7,746 nt of DNA from positions 1-7,746 of the forward strand of contig VYDC01000146.1 of the NCBI GenBank assembly GCA_009843585.1. The letters run 5' to 3'. Source of the DNA: Chloroflexota bacterium. Its GTDB lineage: Bacteria; Chloroflexota; Dehalococcoidia; UBA2979. The position numbers and the translations under genes are program-made. The notes beneath the pieces were generated by a model, which saw nothing but the letters and a program-made list of their open reading frames with translations, was not told where the DNA came from and did no database searches. Of the stretch, positions 1-6,860 are shown piece after piece (the stretch's first letter is position 1; every line of letters starts with the position of its first letter).

Positions 1-1212
1 CTCCCCGCCCCGGCGCTCGCCGGCGCCGCGCGCATCCGCGTCCCGGAGGGCGTGGATCCGGGCGAGCTCGCCCGCGAACTCGCCGCGAGCGGCCTGGCGC
101 GCGCCGTCGAGGAGGACGGCGTGGTGCGCACGAGCCGCCTCCCCGGCGACCCGCTCTACCCGGAGCTCCAGTCCTCCTACATGGAGGTCGTGCGCGCGCC
201 GGAGGCCTGGGACCGGACGCCGGGGGCGCGGGAGGTGGTCATAGCCGTCGTCGACACCGGCATCGACTTCTCGCATCCCGACCTCAGGGAGAGGCTCTGG
301 ACGAACGAGCAGGACTCCTTCGGGAACCGCCAGGACGACGACCAGAACGGCTGCGTCGACGACACCTACGGCTGCTCCTTCGTCTCGCTCGCGACGGCCG
401 ACCCCTCCTGCGGCTACCAGCTCGCCTCGCCGAACTGGCTCGTCGACGACGACGAGGGGCACGGGAGCTTCGTCGCCTCCATCGCCGCCGCCTCCGGCGA
501 CGACGGCACCGGGATCACCGGGGTCTCGTGGGAGACGCGCCTGCTCGCGGTGAAGGTGCTCGACTGCACCGGGACCGGGCGCATCTCCGACGCCGCGACC
601 GGGATCCGCTACGCGGCGCGCGCCGGCGCCGACATCATCAACGTCTCCTTCGGATCGCCCCGCGACTCGCGCCTCCTGCGCGAGGCGATAGCGGCGGCGA
701 CCGACGCCGGCGCGCTCGTCGTGGCCTCCGCCGGGAACGAGGGGCCGGGCGACGCGACCTTCCCGGCGCGCTACGAGTCGGTGCTCTCGGTCTCGGCGAG
801 CGGGCAGCGCGCGGACGACGGCTCCATCGACTACCGCCTCGCCTCCTCCTTCGGCTCGGCGGGCGCCGGCGTCGACCTCCTCGCGCCCGGCCTCGACCTG
901 GCGGGCGCGGTGCCGGCGCGCCTCTGCGGCCAGGGGATCTGGCGCTGCCGCGACGGCGAGCCCTACGCCGTCTCCTCGGGCTCCTCCTACGCGGCGCCGG
1001 TCGCGGCCGGCGCCGCGGCGCTGCTGCTCGCGGAGCGGCCCTGGCTCACGCCGGCGCTCGCGCGGGGGCTGATGGTCACGAGCGCGAGCCGCCGCTTCGG
1101 CCGGGCGCCGCTCCTCGACGTCGCCGCGCTGCTCGAGGCCCCGCTCTACCGCGCCTTCGGCCCGGGGACCGCGCGGCCCGGCGGCCCCGCCGTCAGGCCT
1201 CCCGAGCCCTAG
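1..1212 (+). CDS. Subtilisin-family (S8) serine protease, 5'-truncated by window edge
   Basis: Secreted-type endopeptidase of the subtilase family. The frame is open to base 1, so the true start lies upstream; the GTG at 52 falls inside a propeptide-like stretch (RIRVPEGVDP) and is unlikely to be the start. In visible numbering (403 residues) the catalytic set is complete: Asp85 in VVDTGID (codon 253-255), His154 in DEGHGSF (460-462), oxyanion Asn246 in SAGNEG (736-738) and Ser329 in GSSYAAP (985-987). An Asp-rich loop (DDDQNGCVDD) before the His resembles loops seen in thermitase/fervidolysin-like subtilases and may bind calcium. Six cysteines are visible, fitting an exported, disulfide-bonded protein. 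The His and Ser motifs deviate from the usual GHGTH and GTSMAAP without losing catalytic residues. The leading residues LPAPALAGAA could be the end of a signal peptide (inference). No C-terminal anchor or sorting domain is seen; it ends in a Pro/Gly-rich tail. Substrate unknown. It converges with mutS. Confidence 0.93.
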   Translation, partial: LPAPALAGAARIRVPEGVDPGELARELAASGLARAVEEDGVVRTSRLPGDPLYPELQSSYMEVVRAPEAWDRTPGAREVVIAVVDTGIDFSHPDLRERLWTNEQDSFGNRQDDDQNGCVDDTYGCSFVSLATADPSCGYQLASPNWLVDDDEGHGSFVASIAAASGDDGTGITGVSWETRLLAVKVLDCTGTGRISDAATGIRYAARAGADIINVSFGSPRDSRLLREAIAAATDAGALVVASAGNEGPGDATFPARYESVLSVSASGQRADDGSIDYRLASSFGSAGAGVDLLAPGLDLAGAVPARLCGQGIWRCRDGEPYAVSSGSSYAAPVAAGAAALLLAERPWLTPALARGLMVTSASRRFGRAPLLDVAALLEAPLYRAFGPGTARPGGPAVRPPEP

Positions 1213-1226
1213 CCCGGCGCCCGGGC
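1212..1226. terminator. Short GC hairpin between convergent genes (weak candidate)
   Basis: The 29-bp gap between the protease stop codon and the mutS stop codon contains GCCCGG, a 3-nt CGC spacer, then CCGGGC: a perfect 6-bp inverted repeat beginning at the last base of the protease stop codon. It could slow polymerase from either side. There is no T-run on either strand, so it is not a standard intrinsic terminator, and such repeats arise by chance in DNA this GC-rich. Confidence 0.2.
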
Positions 1227-1241
1227 CGCCGCCCGCCCCGC

Positions 1242-3986
1242 TCATCCCGCGCCGTCCCGGAGACGCCGGGCGCGGGCCCGGAGCTCGTAGAGGCGCTGGA
1301 GCGCCTGGAGCGGCGAGAGGCCGTCCGGGTCGAGCGCGGAGATCTCCTCCAGGAGGGAGTGCGAGCCGGCGGCGGCGAGCGGGAGCTGGGCGGGTGCGGC
1401 TCGGTCCACGTCCCCCCTCGCGGCGCGGCGCCTCGCCTCCTCGTCGAGCTCGGCGAGGAGCTCGCGGGCCCGGGAGACGACAGGCCCGGGGAGCCCGGCG
1501 AGCTCCGCGACGTGCACGCCGTAGGCGCGGTCGGAGCCGCCGGGGACGATGCGGTGGAGCAGCACCACCTCCCCGCCCTCCTCGCGCACCGCGACGGATC
1601 GGTTCTCGACGCGCGGGAGCACCGCCTCGAGCTCGGTGAGCTCGCGGTAGTGGGTCGCGAAGAGCGTGCGCGGCGTGCCCCCGGGGAGGTGGTGGAGGTG
1701 CTCGACGACGGCCCGCGCGATGGCGAGGCCGTCGTTGGTGGAGGTCCCCCGCCCGACCTCGTCCAGGATGACGAGCGAGCGCCCCGTCGCATTATGTAAT
1801 ATGGAGGCCGTCTCGAGCATCTCCACCATGAAGGTGGAGCGCCCCGCCGCGAGGTCGTCCTGCGCCCCCACCCGCGAGAAGATGCGGTCGACCATCGCGA
1901 TGCGCGCCCGCTGCGCCGGCACGTAGCAGCCGCACTGCGCCAGCAGCACGATCAGCGCCGTCTGGCGGAGGTAGGTCGACTTCCCGCCCATGTTGGGACC
2001 GGTGAGGACGACGATGTCGGAGTCCTCGCCCAGCGCGCAGTCGTTGGGGACGAAGGCGCCCGGGGGGAGCTCCGACTCGACGACCGGGTGCCTCCCGCCC
2101 TCTATCTCGATGGCGCCGGAGTCGGAGAGCTCGGGCCGGACGTAGCCCGACTCGACGGCGACCTCGGCGAGCGCGGAGGAGACGTCGAGCCGCGCGACCG
2201 CCCCGGCCGCCCGCGCGATGCGGTCCCCGGCCTCCGCCACCTGGGCCACGACCCGCGCGAGCGCGGCGCGCTCGGCGGCGAGGAGGCGCTCCCTGGCCGA
2301 GAGGATCTCGCTCTCGAGCTCGGCGAGCCGGGGCGTGCGGAAGCGGCGCGAGCCGGTGAGCGCCTGCCGGGGCTCGAAGTCCCCGGGGACGCGTTCCGCC
2401 TGGGAGCGGGGGACCTCCAGGTAGTAGCCGAGGACGCGGTGGTAGCCGACCCGGAGCGAGGCGATGCCGGAGCGCTCGCGCTCGGCCTGCTCGAGCGCCG
2501 CGAGCTCGGAGCGGGCGCCGGTGGCGAGCGCGCGGAGGCGGTCGACCTCCGCGTCGACGCCGTGCCGGAGGGTGGGCTGATCGCCCGGCTCGGCCGGCGC
2601 GTCCTCCGCGATCGCCGCGGTGATCGCCCCCGCCACCTCCTCGCAGCCGGCGAGCGCCGAGGCGACGGCTCGGGGCGGGCCCCCCGCCTCTCCGGCGTGT
2701 CCTGAGAGCCCGGGGAGGCGCCCGAGGCCCCCGGCGAGCTGGAGCAGGTGGCGCGCCGTCGCGCTCCCGGAGCGGACGCGGCCGAGCAGGCGCTCGAGGT
2801 CGGGGAGGCCGCGGAGCACCTCGCGGGCGCCGGAGCGGGCGAGCGTCGCCCGGACGAAGGCCTCGACCTCGTCGAGGCGCGCGTCGGCCTCGGCGGCGCT
2901 CCTGAGCGGCCGGCCGAGGCGCTCCCTGAGGAGCCTCCCGCCCATCGCCGTGCGCGTGCGGTCGAGGGTCGCGACCAGCGAGACGTCGGCGCGGCGCGAG
3001 CCGGAGAAGAGGTCGAGGTTGCGGCGGGTCTGCGGGTCCAGGTAGACGTGCCCCGAGCCCCGCACGGCGCGCGGCGGCCGGAGCGTGGCGAGGGCCTGCG
3101 CCCACCCCTCCTCGAGGTAGGCGATGAGGGCGCCCGCCGCGCCCACCGCCGCCTCCATTCCCTCGAGGCCGTAGCCGTCGAGCTCCCTGACCCCGAAGCG
3201 CCCCGCGAGGCGCTCGGAGGCGCGCCCGGGCTCGAAGTCGCGGGGCGGGCGCGGCGTGCGCGCGCAGCCCTCCGGCGGAGCGGCGGCCGGGAGCCCCCCG
3301 CCGTCCGGCCCGGGCCCCTCGGGGAGGAGCAGCTCGGCCGGGCGGAGCCGCGCCCACTCCCCGGCGAGCTCATCCGCGGGGAGCATCTCGAGCTCGAGCT
3401 CGCCGGTGGTGACGTCGCAGCGGGCGACGCCCCACGGCGCGCTCCCGCCCGCCGCCGCGGCGGCCGCCGGCGCCGGCCTCGCCGCGACGAGCCAGTTGTG
3501 GGCGACCCCCTCGACCGCGGCCCCCGTGTCGACCGTGCCGGGCGAGACGACCCGCACGACGCTCCGCTCCATCAGCCCGCGGACGGGGGCCGAGACCTGC
3601 TCGGCGATGGCCACGCGGTGGCCCGCGGCGACCAGGCTCTCGACATGGCGCTCGAGCTGGTGATGCGGGACGCCGGCGAGCGGGAGGCGCCCCTCCTCGC
3701 GCCCCATCGGCCTCGAGGTCAGGGCGATGCCGAGGACGTCCGAGAGGACGCGGGCGTCGTCGTCGAAGGTCTCGTAGAAGTCGCCCATGCGGAAGAGGAG
3801 CAGCGCGCCGGGGTGGCGGGCGCGCAGGCGCAGGTATTGCTCGCGGGCCGGAGTGGACAGGATCGCGCGCCGATCACGGGGAGGCCGTGCTGATGGTACG
3901 GTCGCCGGCCGCTCGTCGGCCAGCTTCCAGGCCACCGTCCCCGCCGTAGGAGGGGGTGACCCCGCGACGATCCCCCGGGGCCGCAC
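1242..3986 (-). CDS. mutS: DNA mismatch repair protein MutS
   Basis: Cytoplasmic mismatch-recognition ATPase that starts methyl-directed or strand-directed repair together with MutL. All parts of a full-length MutS1 are present (914 aa from the GTG at 3986). The mismatch-binding Phe-x-Glu motif is Phe70-Tyr71-Glu72 in RMGDFYETF. The connector and core/clamp domains follow. The ATPase has Walker A GPNMGGKST (663-671, Lys669) and Walker B LVILDE (Asp742-Glu743), followed by GRGTST. The C-terminal tail has QLPLA (867-871), matching the usual position of the beta-clamp motif, and ends in the conserved DPDGLSPLQAL region. Offsets against E. coli MutS (Phe36, Lys620, Glu694) are regular, so there is no internal break. 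The start is uncertain: an in-frame TGA, the stop of the upstream ATPase gene, lies at 4014-4016. Only GTG 3986 or GTG 3935 (897 aa, GGGG 3 nt upstream) is plausible. Both leave an N-terminal extension relative to E. coli. Confidence 0.97.
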   Translation of the reverse strand: MRPRGIVAGSPPPTAGTVAWKLADERPATVPSARPPRDRRAILSTPAREQYLRLRARHPGALLLFRMGDFYETFDDDARVLSDVLGIALTSRPMGREEGRLPLAGVPHHQLERHVESLVAAGHRVAIAEQVSAPVRGLMERSVVRVVSPGTVDTGAAVEGVAHNWLVAARPAPAAAAAAGGSAPWGVARCDVTTGELELEMLPADELAGEWARLRPAELLLPEGPGPDGGGLPAAAPPEGCARTPRPPRDFEPGRASERLAGRFGVRELDGYGLEGMEAAVGAAGALIAYLEEGWAQALATLRPPRAVRGSGHVYLDPQTRRNLDLFSGSRRADVSLVATLDRTRTAMGGRLLRERLGRPLRSAAEADARLDEVEAFVRATLARSGAREVLRGLPDLERLLGRVRSGSATARHLLQLAGGLGRLPGLSGHAGEAGGPPRAVASALAGCEEVAGAITAAIAEDAPAEPGDQPTLRHGVDAEVDRLRALATGARSELAALEQAERERSGIASLRVGYHRVLGYYLEVPRSQAERVPGDFEPRQALTGSRRFRTPRLAELESEILSARERLLAAERAALARVVAQVAEAGDRIARAAGAVARLDVSSALAEVAVESGYVRPELSDSGAIEIEGGRHPVVESELPPGAFVPNDCALGEDSDIVVLTGPNMGGKSTYLRQTALIVLLAQCGCYVPAQRARIAMVDRIFSRVGAQDDLAAGRSTFMVEMLETASILHNATGRSLVILDEVGRGTSTNDGLAIARAVVEHLHHLPGGTPRTLFATHYRELTELEAVLPRVENRSVAVREEGGEVVLLHRIVPGGSDRAYGVHVAELAGLPGPVVSRARELLAELDEEARRRAARGDVDRAAPAQLPLAAAGSHSLLEEISALDPDGLSPLQALQRLYELRARARRLRDGAG
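3451..3477. repeat. GCC/GGC low-complexity palindromic tract inside mutS
   Basis: Two perfect palindromes lie side by side: 14 bp at 3451-3464 (GCCGCCGCGGCGGC) and 12 bp at 3466-3477 (GCCGGCGCCGGC). In the mutS frame the tract encodes an alanine run (PAPAAAAAA) early in the connector domain. It is probably a simple-sequence expansion in a tolerant surface loop rather than a regulatory site. Confidence 0.5.
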
Positions 3987-4013
3987 CGGCGGGGCGGCCC
4001 GCCGGCGCGGCGA

Positions 4014-4811
4014 TCAGCTCCCGCCGGTGCCGACCGGCAGGCAGAACACCCGGCCGGACTCGGGGTTGGTGAAGACCCTCGCCGCCACGCCGAACACCGT
4101 CCGCATCAGCTCGACGGTGAGCACCTCGGAGGGCGCGCCGTCCGCCACGATGCGGCCTGCGTCCACCACGACGACGCGGTCCGCGTAGTTCGCCGCGTGG
4201 ACGAGGTCGTGGAGCACCAGGACGACCGTCATGCCGCGGCTCGAGCAGAGGGACGCGACGAGGTCGAGGACCTCGAACTGGTGCCGCACGTCGAGAAACG
4301 TGGTCGGCTCGTCCAGGAGCAGGGTGCTCGCGCCCTGCGCGAGGGCGAGCGCGATCCACGCGCGCTGGCGCTCGCCCCCGGAGAGCTCGTCCACGGGACG
4401 CTCCACGAAGTCGCTCAGCTCCGTGAGCGTGAGCGCCGACTCGACCGCGCGCGCGCCCTCGGCGCCGAATCGTCCGAACAGCCCGGTATGGGGGAAGCGG
4501 CCCAGCTCGACGAGCTCGCGGACCGTCAGGCCGGGCGGGCTCGTGGGGGACTGGGGAAGGACGGACACCAGGCGGGCGATGTCGCGGGATCCGAGGCTCT
4601 GGATGTCCCGCCCGTCGAGCAGCACGACGCCGCTCCGCGTTGGGAGCAGGCGGGCCATCGCCCGGATGACGGTGGACTTCCCCGAGCCGTTCGGCCCGAC
4701 GATGGCGGTGATCGTCCCCTGCCTGAGCCCCAGGTCGAGGCCGTCGAGCACCGTCCGCTGCCCGTAGCCGGCGCTGACCTCCGCCAGCCTGAGGGGTTCG
4801 GCGTCGTTCAT
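4014..4811 (-). CDS. FecE/FepC-type ABC transporter ATP-binding protein
   Basis: Cytoplasmic ATPase that powers import of a metal chelate (ferric siderophore, haem or cobalamin class) by the adjacent permeases. It is 265 aa, the normal size for the family. All nucleotide-binding motifs are intact: Walker A GPNGSGKST (39-47), Q-loop Gln87 in VLPQSP, signature LSGGERQR (143-150), Walker B LLLDE (164-168) with catalytic Glu168, D-loop LD (173-174) and switch His201 in LVLHD. GLTVRELVELGR (94-105) after the Q-loop is typical of the FecE/FepC/BtuD group. The ATG at 4811 is chosen because it overlaps the upstream permease stop (ATGA) and has a strong ribosome-binding site. The same frame stays open upstream to about 5231, but that part runs antisense-like through the permease gene and has no ABC homology. 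Substrate specificity cannot be read from an ATPase. Confidence 0.96.
   Translation of the reverse strand: MNDAEPLRLAEVSAGYGQRTVLDGLDLGLRQGTITAIVGPNGSGKSTVIRAMARLLPTRSGVVLLDGRDIQSLGSRDIARLVSVLPQSPTSPPGLTVRELVELGRFPHTGLFGRFGAEGARAVESALTLTELSDFVERPVDELSGGERQRAWIALALAQGASTLLLDEPTTFLDVRHQFEVLDLVASLCSSRGMTVVLVLHDLVHAANYADRVVVVDAGRIVADGAPSEVLTVELMRTVFGVAARVFTNPESGRVFCLPVGTGGS
4808..4811 (-). promoter_or_regulatory. ATGA start/stop overlap (translational coupling)
   Basis: The ATPase start ATG (4811-4809) and the TGA stop of the upstream permease (4810-4808) share bases in the tetranucleotide ATGA. This arrangement commonly couples translation so that subunits are made in balanced amounts. Confidence 0.8.
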
Positions 4812-5833
4812 CTGATGCTCCTCCGCAGAAGGATGATGAGAAGCGGCGCCCCGAAGACGGCCAGCACGGCCCCGACGGGAAGGCCCACGCGATACGACGA
4901 GGAGGGGATCGGCGGCCTGATGGAGAGCGACTGGGCGACGAGGTCGGCCGCCAGCAGGAGCACGCAGCCGATGAGCGCGGAGAGGGGCAGGAGGCGCCGT
5001 GCGTCGGCGCCGGCGATCGCCCGCGCGGCGTTCGGGGCCATGAGGCCGACGAACGGGATGGCCCCGGAGACGCTCACGGCCCCGGCGGCCAGGAACGCGG
5101 CGAGCCCGAACATCGCGACCCGGGCGGGCTGGAGCGGGAGGCCGAGCGCGCGGCCGGACTCGTCGTCGAGCTGGAGGACGTTCGCGGCGCGGGCGGCCAG
5201 CAGCCCCGCCGGGATGCCGACGGCGGCCCACGGCAGCGCGAGCCAGACGTCATCCCAGACGCGCCCGTTCAGCGACCCGATGAGCCAGGCGAGGATGCTG
5301 CCCAGCGCCTGCTGGGAGCGCAGCATGACGATCGAGGTCAGCGATCCGAGGATGGCGTTGACGATGACGGCGGTAAGGATCAGGCGCAGCGGATCGATGC
5401 GCCCGCGCACCGAGCTCACGAAGAGCACCAGTGTCCCGCCCGCGAGCGCGCCCAGGAGCACGACGAAGGGGAGCAGCCGGCCGGGCGGCGGCAGCCCCCA
5501 CAGGCCCGCGAGGAAGAGGACCGCGGCGAGGATCCCCCCCGCGGAGACGCCGGTGAGCCCGGGCTCGGCGAGGCGGTTGCGCATGACGACCTGGAGCAGC
5601 GCCCCCGAGAGGCCGAGCATGCAGCCCACCAGGAGCCCGAGGATCGCGCGGGGCAGCCGCAGCTCCCGGACGATGGTCAGATCCGTGGGGTCCGTCGACC
5701 TGTCCAGCAGGGCGAGGACGACGCGATCCGGCGGGATCCAGACGGTGCCCAGCCCCAGGTGGAGGACGAAGAGCACGGCGGCGGCGAGGCCGGTGAAGAG
5801 CGTGAGGGCCGCGAAGGAGCGCGCCGAAGTCAC
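4808..5833 (-). CDS. FecCD-family iron-chelate ABC transporter permease (second of pair)
   Basis: Inner-membrane channel subunit, 341 aa, with many hydrophobic segments as in the roughly ten-helix BtuC/FecCD fold. Family signatures are the Arg-rich docking segment RELRLPR (56-62), GCMLGLSGALLQ (70-81), the TGVSAGG segment, GAIPFVGLMAP, and a late LPVGAVLAVFGAP. It probably pairs with the other 341-aa permease to form a heterodimeric pore energised by the ATPase. The start is GTG 5833: an in-frame TGA at 5843-5845 lies just upstream, and the upstream permease's TAA ends one base before the GTG. Some motifs drift from the usual family form: RNRLAEP where RNPLADP is common, and AP-Asn where many members have P-His. 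Both permeases share segments such as NVLQL and the WD...PW...VGIPA pattern, showing they are paralogues. The substrate is probably a siderophore-type chelate, but this is not proven. Confidence 0.94.
   Translation of the reverse strand: MTSARSFAALTLFTGLAAAVLFVLHLGLGTVWIPPDRVVLALLDRSTDPTDLTIVRELRLPRAILGLLVGCMLGLSGALLQVVMRNRLAEPGLTGVSAGGILAAVLFLAGLWGLPPPGRLLPFVVLLGALAGGTLVLFVSSVRGRIDPLRLILTAVIVNAILGSLTSIVMLRSQQALGSILAWLIGSLNGRVWDDVWLALPWAAVGIPAGLLAARAANVLQLDDESGRALGLPLQPARVAMFGLAAFLAAGAVSVSGAIPFVGLMAPNAARAIAGADARRLLPLSALIGCVLLLAADLVAQSLSIRPPIPSSSYRVGLPVGAVLAVFGAPLLIILLRRSIR
4818..4824 (-). promoter_or_regulatory. Ribosome-binding site GGAGGAG for the ATPase gene
   Basis: On the minus strand GGAGGAG sits 6 nt before the ATG at 4811, inside the end of the permease gene. 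It is the clearest Shine-Dalgarno sequence in the window and fixes the ATPase start. The two permease starts have nothing comparable, so the ATPase may be initiated independently as well as by coupling. Confidence 0.8.
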
Positions 5834-5837
5834 GTTA
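5833..5837 (-). promoter_or_regulatory. 1-nt junction between permease genes, GTG start without Shine-Dalgarno
   Basis: The upstream permease stops with TAA (5837-5835); a single base (5834) separates it from the GTG start at 5833. The minus-strand bases just before the GTG carry no convincing Shine-Dalgarno sequence, so re-initiation by ribosomes finishing the first permease is the likely route. Confidence 0.65.
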
Positions 5838-6860
5838 GCGGTTCAGTCCCAGGTTCGTCCGGCGGAGGAGCACGAGGATCATCGGGGCGGCCAGGAGGGT
5901 CGTGCACAGCCCCACGGGGATCTCGCGCGGGTAGAGCACGACCTTGGAGAGCACGTCGGAGGCCAGCAGCAGGAGAGCCCCCAACGCCGTGGCCAGCGGG
6001 AAGAGCACCCTGGCGTCCGGCCGCGGGATGATCAGGCGGGCGATGTGCGGGGTCAGCAGCCCGACCCAGGCGATGGGTCCGGCGACGGCCACGATGCTCC
6101 CGACGAGCAGGGCGGCGAGCGCGATGAAGACGAGGCGCATGCGCCGCGCCTGCAGCCCCAGCGACGAGGCGACGTCCTCGTGCAGCTGGAGCACGTTGGC
6201 GCCCCGGGCCAGGAGGAAGGCCGCGGGGATCCCCACCACCATCCACGGCCACACGATCTGAACGTGGTCCCACGTCCTGTTCGCCAGGTTGCCGACCGTG
6301 AAGAGGAAGTAGACCTGCACCGCGCCTGATGCGGCCGCGAGGCTGATGATGGCGAGGATGGCCCCCTGCAGGAGCGCCGCCACCGCGACACCGATCAGCG
6401 CGGCCTCTATCGGCGTCCGCGCCCCCCGCGACGCCGCGAGCACGATCAGGCCGCCGCCGAGGCCCCCGGCGAGCGCCACGACGGGGTGAAGCGCGAACAG
6501 GACCGGCGCGTTCAGGAGCAGGATGACCGCCATCGCCAGCGATGCCCCCGCCGAGACGCCGAGCAGCTCCGGCGAGGCGAGCGGATTCCTCAGCACGAAC
6601 TGGAGGATGGCGCCGGAGAGCCCGAGCGCCGCGCCCGAGAGGAGCGACAGGATCAGCCGCGGCACCCGCAGCTCGCGGACGACGAGCCTGTCGATCCGGT
6701 CGCCTGAGTCGCCCATCAGGATGCCGGGGAGCTGCCCGGGCGCCACCATCGGCTCGCCCGTGCTCAGGTGGGCGACGGCGAGGGCGGCGATCGCCGCGAC
6801 GATCGCCCCGGCCGCGATCGCACGGGGCCAGCCCGGAGCCGCGCCCCGGGCCGCGCTCAA
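5835..6860 (-). CDS. FecCD-family iron-chelate ABC transporter permease (first of pair)
   Basis: Inner-membrane channel subunit, 341 aa, paralogous to the next gene and probably its heterodimer partner. Visible features are an N-terminal hydrophobic helix (about 14-32), the docking segment RELRVPR (62-68), and the FecCD signature GAALGLSGAILQ followed by RNPLASPELLGVSAGAS. Later come GPIAWVGLLTPHIAR, with the family Pro-His, and EIPVGLCTTLLAAP. It is closer to the family consensus than its partner. The start is TTG 6860, overlapping the binding-protein stop as TTGA. An in-frame stop at 6909-6911 rules out a start further upstream except an ATT, and the next ATG (codon 38) would remove the first membrane helix. 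Lying directly after the binding protein gene and before the second permease and ATPase, it fits the standard binding protein-permease-permease-ATPase order. The transported chelate is unknown. Confidence 0.94.
   Translation of the reverse strand: MSAARGAAPGWPRAIAAGAIVAAIAALAVAHLSTGEPMVAPGQLPGILMGDSGDRIDRLVVRELRVPRLILSLLSGAALGLSGAILQFVLRNPLASPELLGVSAGASLAMAVILLLNAPVLFALHPVVALAGGLGGGLIVLAASRGARTPIEAALIGVAVAALLQGAILAIISLAAASGAVQVYFLFTVGNLANRTWDHVQIVWPWMVVGIPAAFLLARGANVLQLHEDVASSLGLQARRMRLVFIALAALLVGSIVAVAGPIAWVGLLTPHIARLIIPRPDARVLFPLATALGALLLLASDVLSKVVLYPREIPVGLCTTLLAAPMILVLLRRTNLGLNR
6857..6860 (-). promoter_or_regulatory. TTGA overlap: TTG start inside the binding-protein stop
   Basis: The permease TTG (6860-6858) overlaps the TGA stop of the binding protein (6859-6857). 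The nearest GGAGG (6880-6884) is 19 nt upstream, too far for direct initiation, so coupling is the likely mechanism. A weak start here would let the binding protein be made in excess over the membrane subunits. Confidence 0.7.

Noticed and set aside
1213..1241. Intrinsic bidirectional terminator between protease and mutS
   Set aside because: Only a 6-bp GC stem without a T-run on either strand; kept only as a low-confidence hairpin.
528..1799. 423-codon plus-strand frame overlapping the protease gene and the end of mutS
   Set aside because: It crosses two real genes in the wrong frame and its product is an Arg/Gly-rich repeat-like string.
1792..3373. Two long minus-strand open frames (521 and 423 codons) overlapping mutS in other registers
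   Set aside because: Products are almost entirely Arg, Ala, Pro, Gly and Ser, typical out-of-frame translation of GC-rich DNA. The mutS frame carries all conserved motifs without a break.
3451..3477. GC palindromes as an operator or replication site
   Set aside because: They sit inside the MutS connector domain and encode a simple alanine run; no flanking DnaA boxes or AT-rich element is visible.
2748..3893. 381-codon plus-strand open frame opposite the 5' half of mutS
   Set aside because: Composition is Arg/Gly/Ala/Glu-rich with no recognisable domain; it is a shadow of mutS codon bias.
4812..5231. Extension of the ATPase frame upstream of ATG 4811
   Set aside because: The added residues are Arg/Pro-rich and lie inside the permease gene; the GGAGGAG site and the normal family length fix the start at 4811.
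4197..6329. 710-codon plus-strand open frame opposite the ATPase and permease genes
   Set aside because: It is antisense to three clearly recognisable genes and its product is Arg/Pro/Ser/Glu-rich low-complexity sequence with no motif. Long antisense frames are expected where GC-rich coding DNA avoids TTA, CTA and TCA codons.
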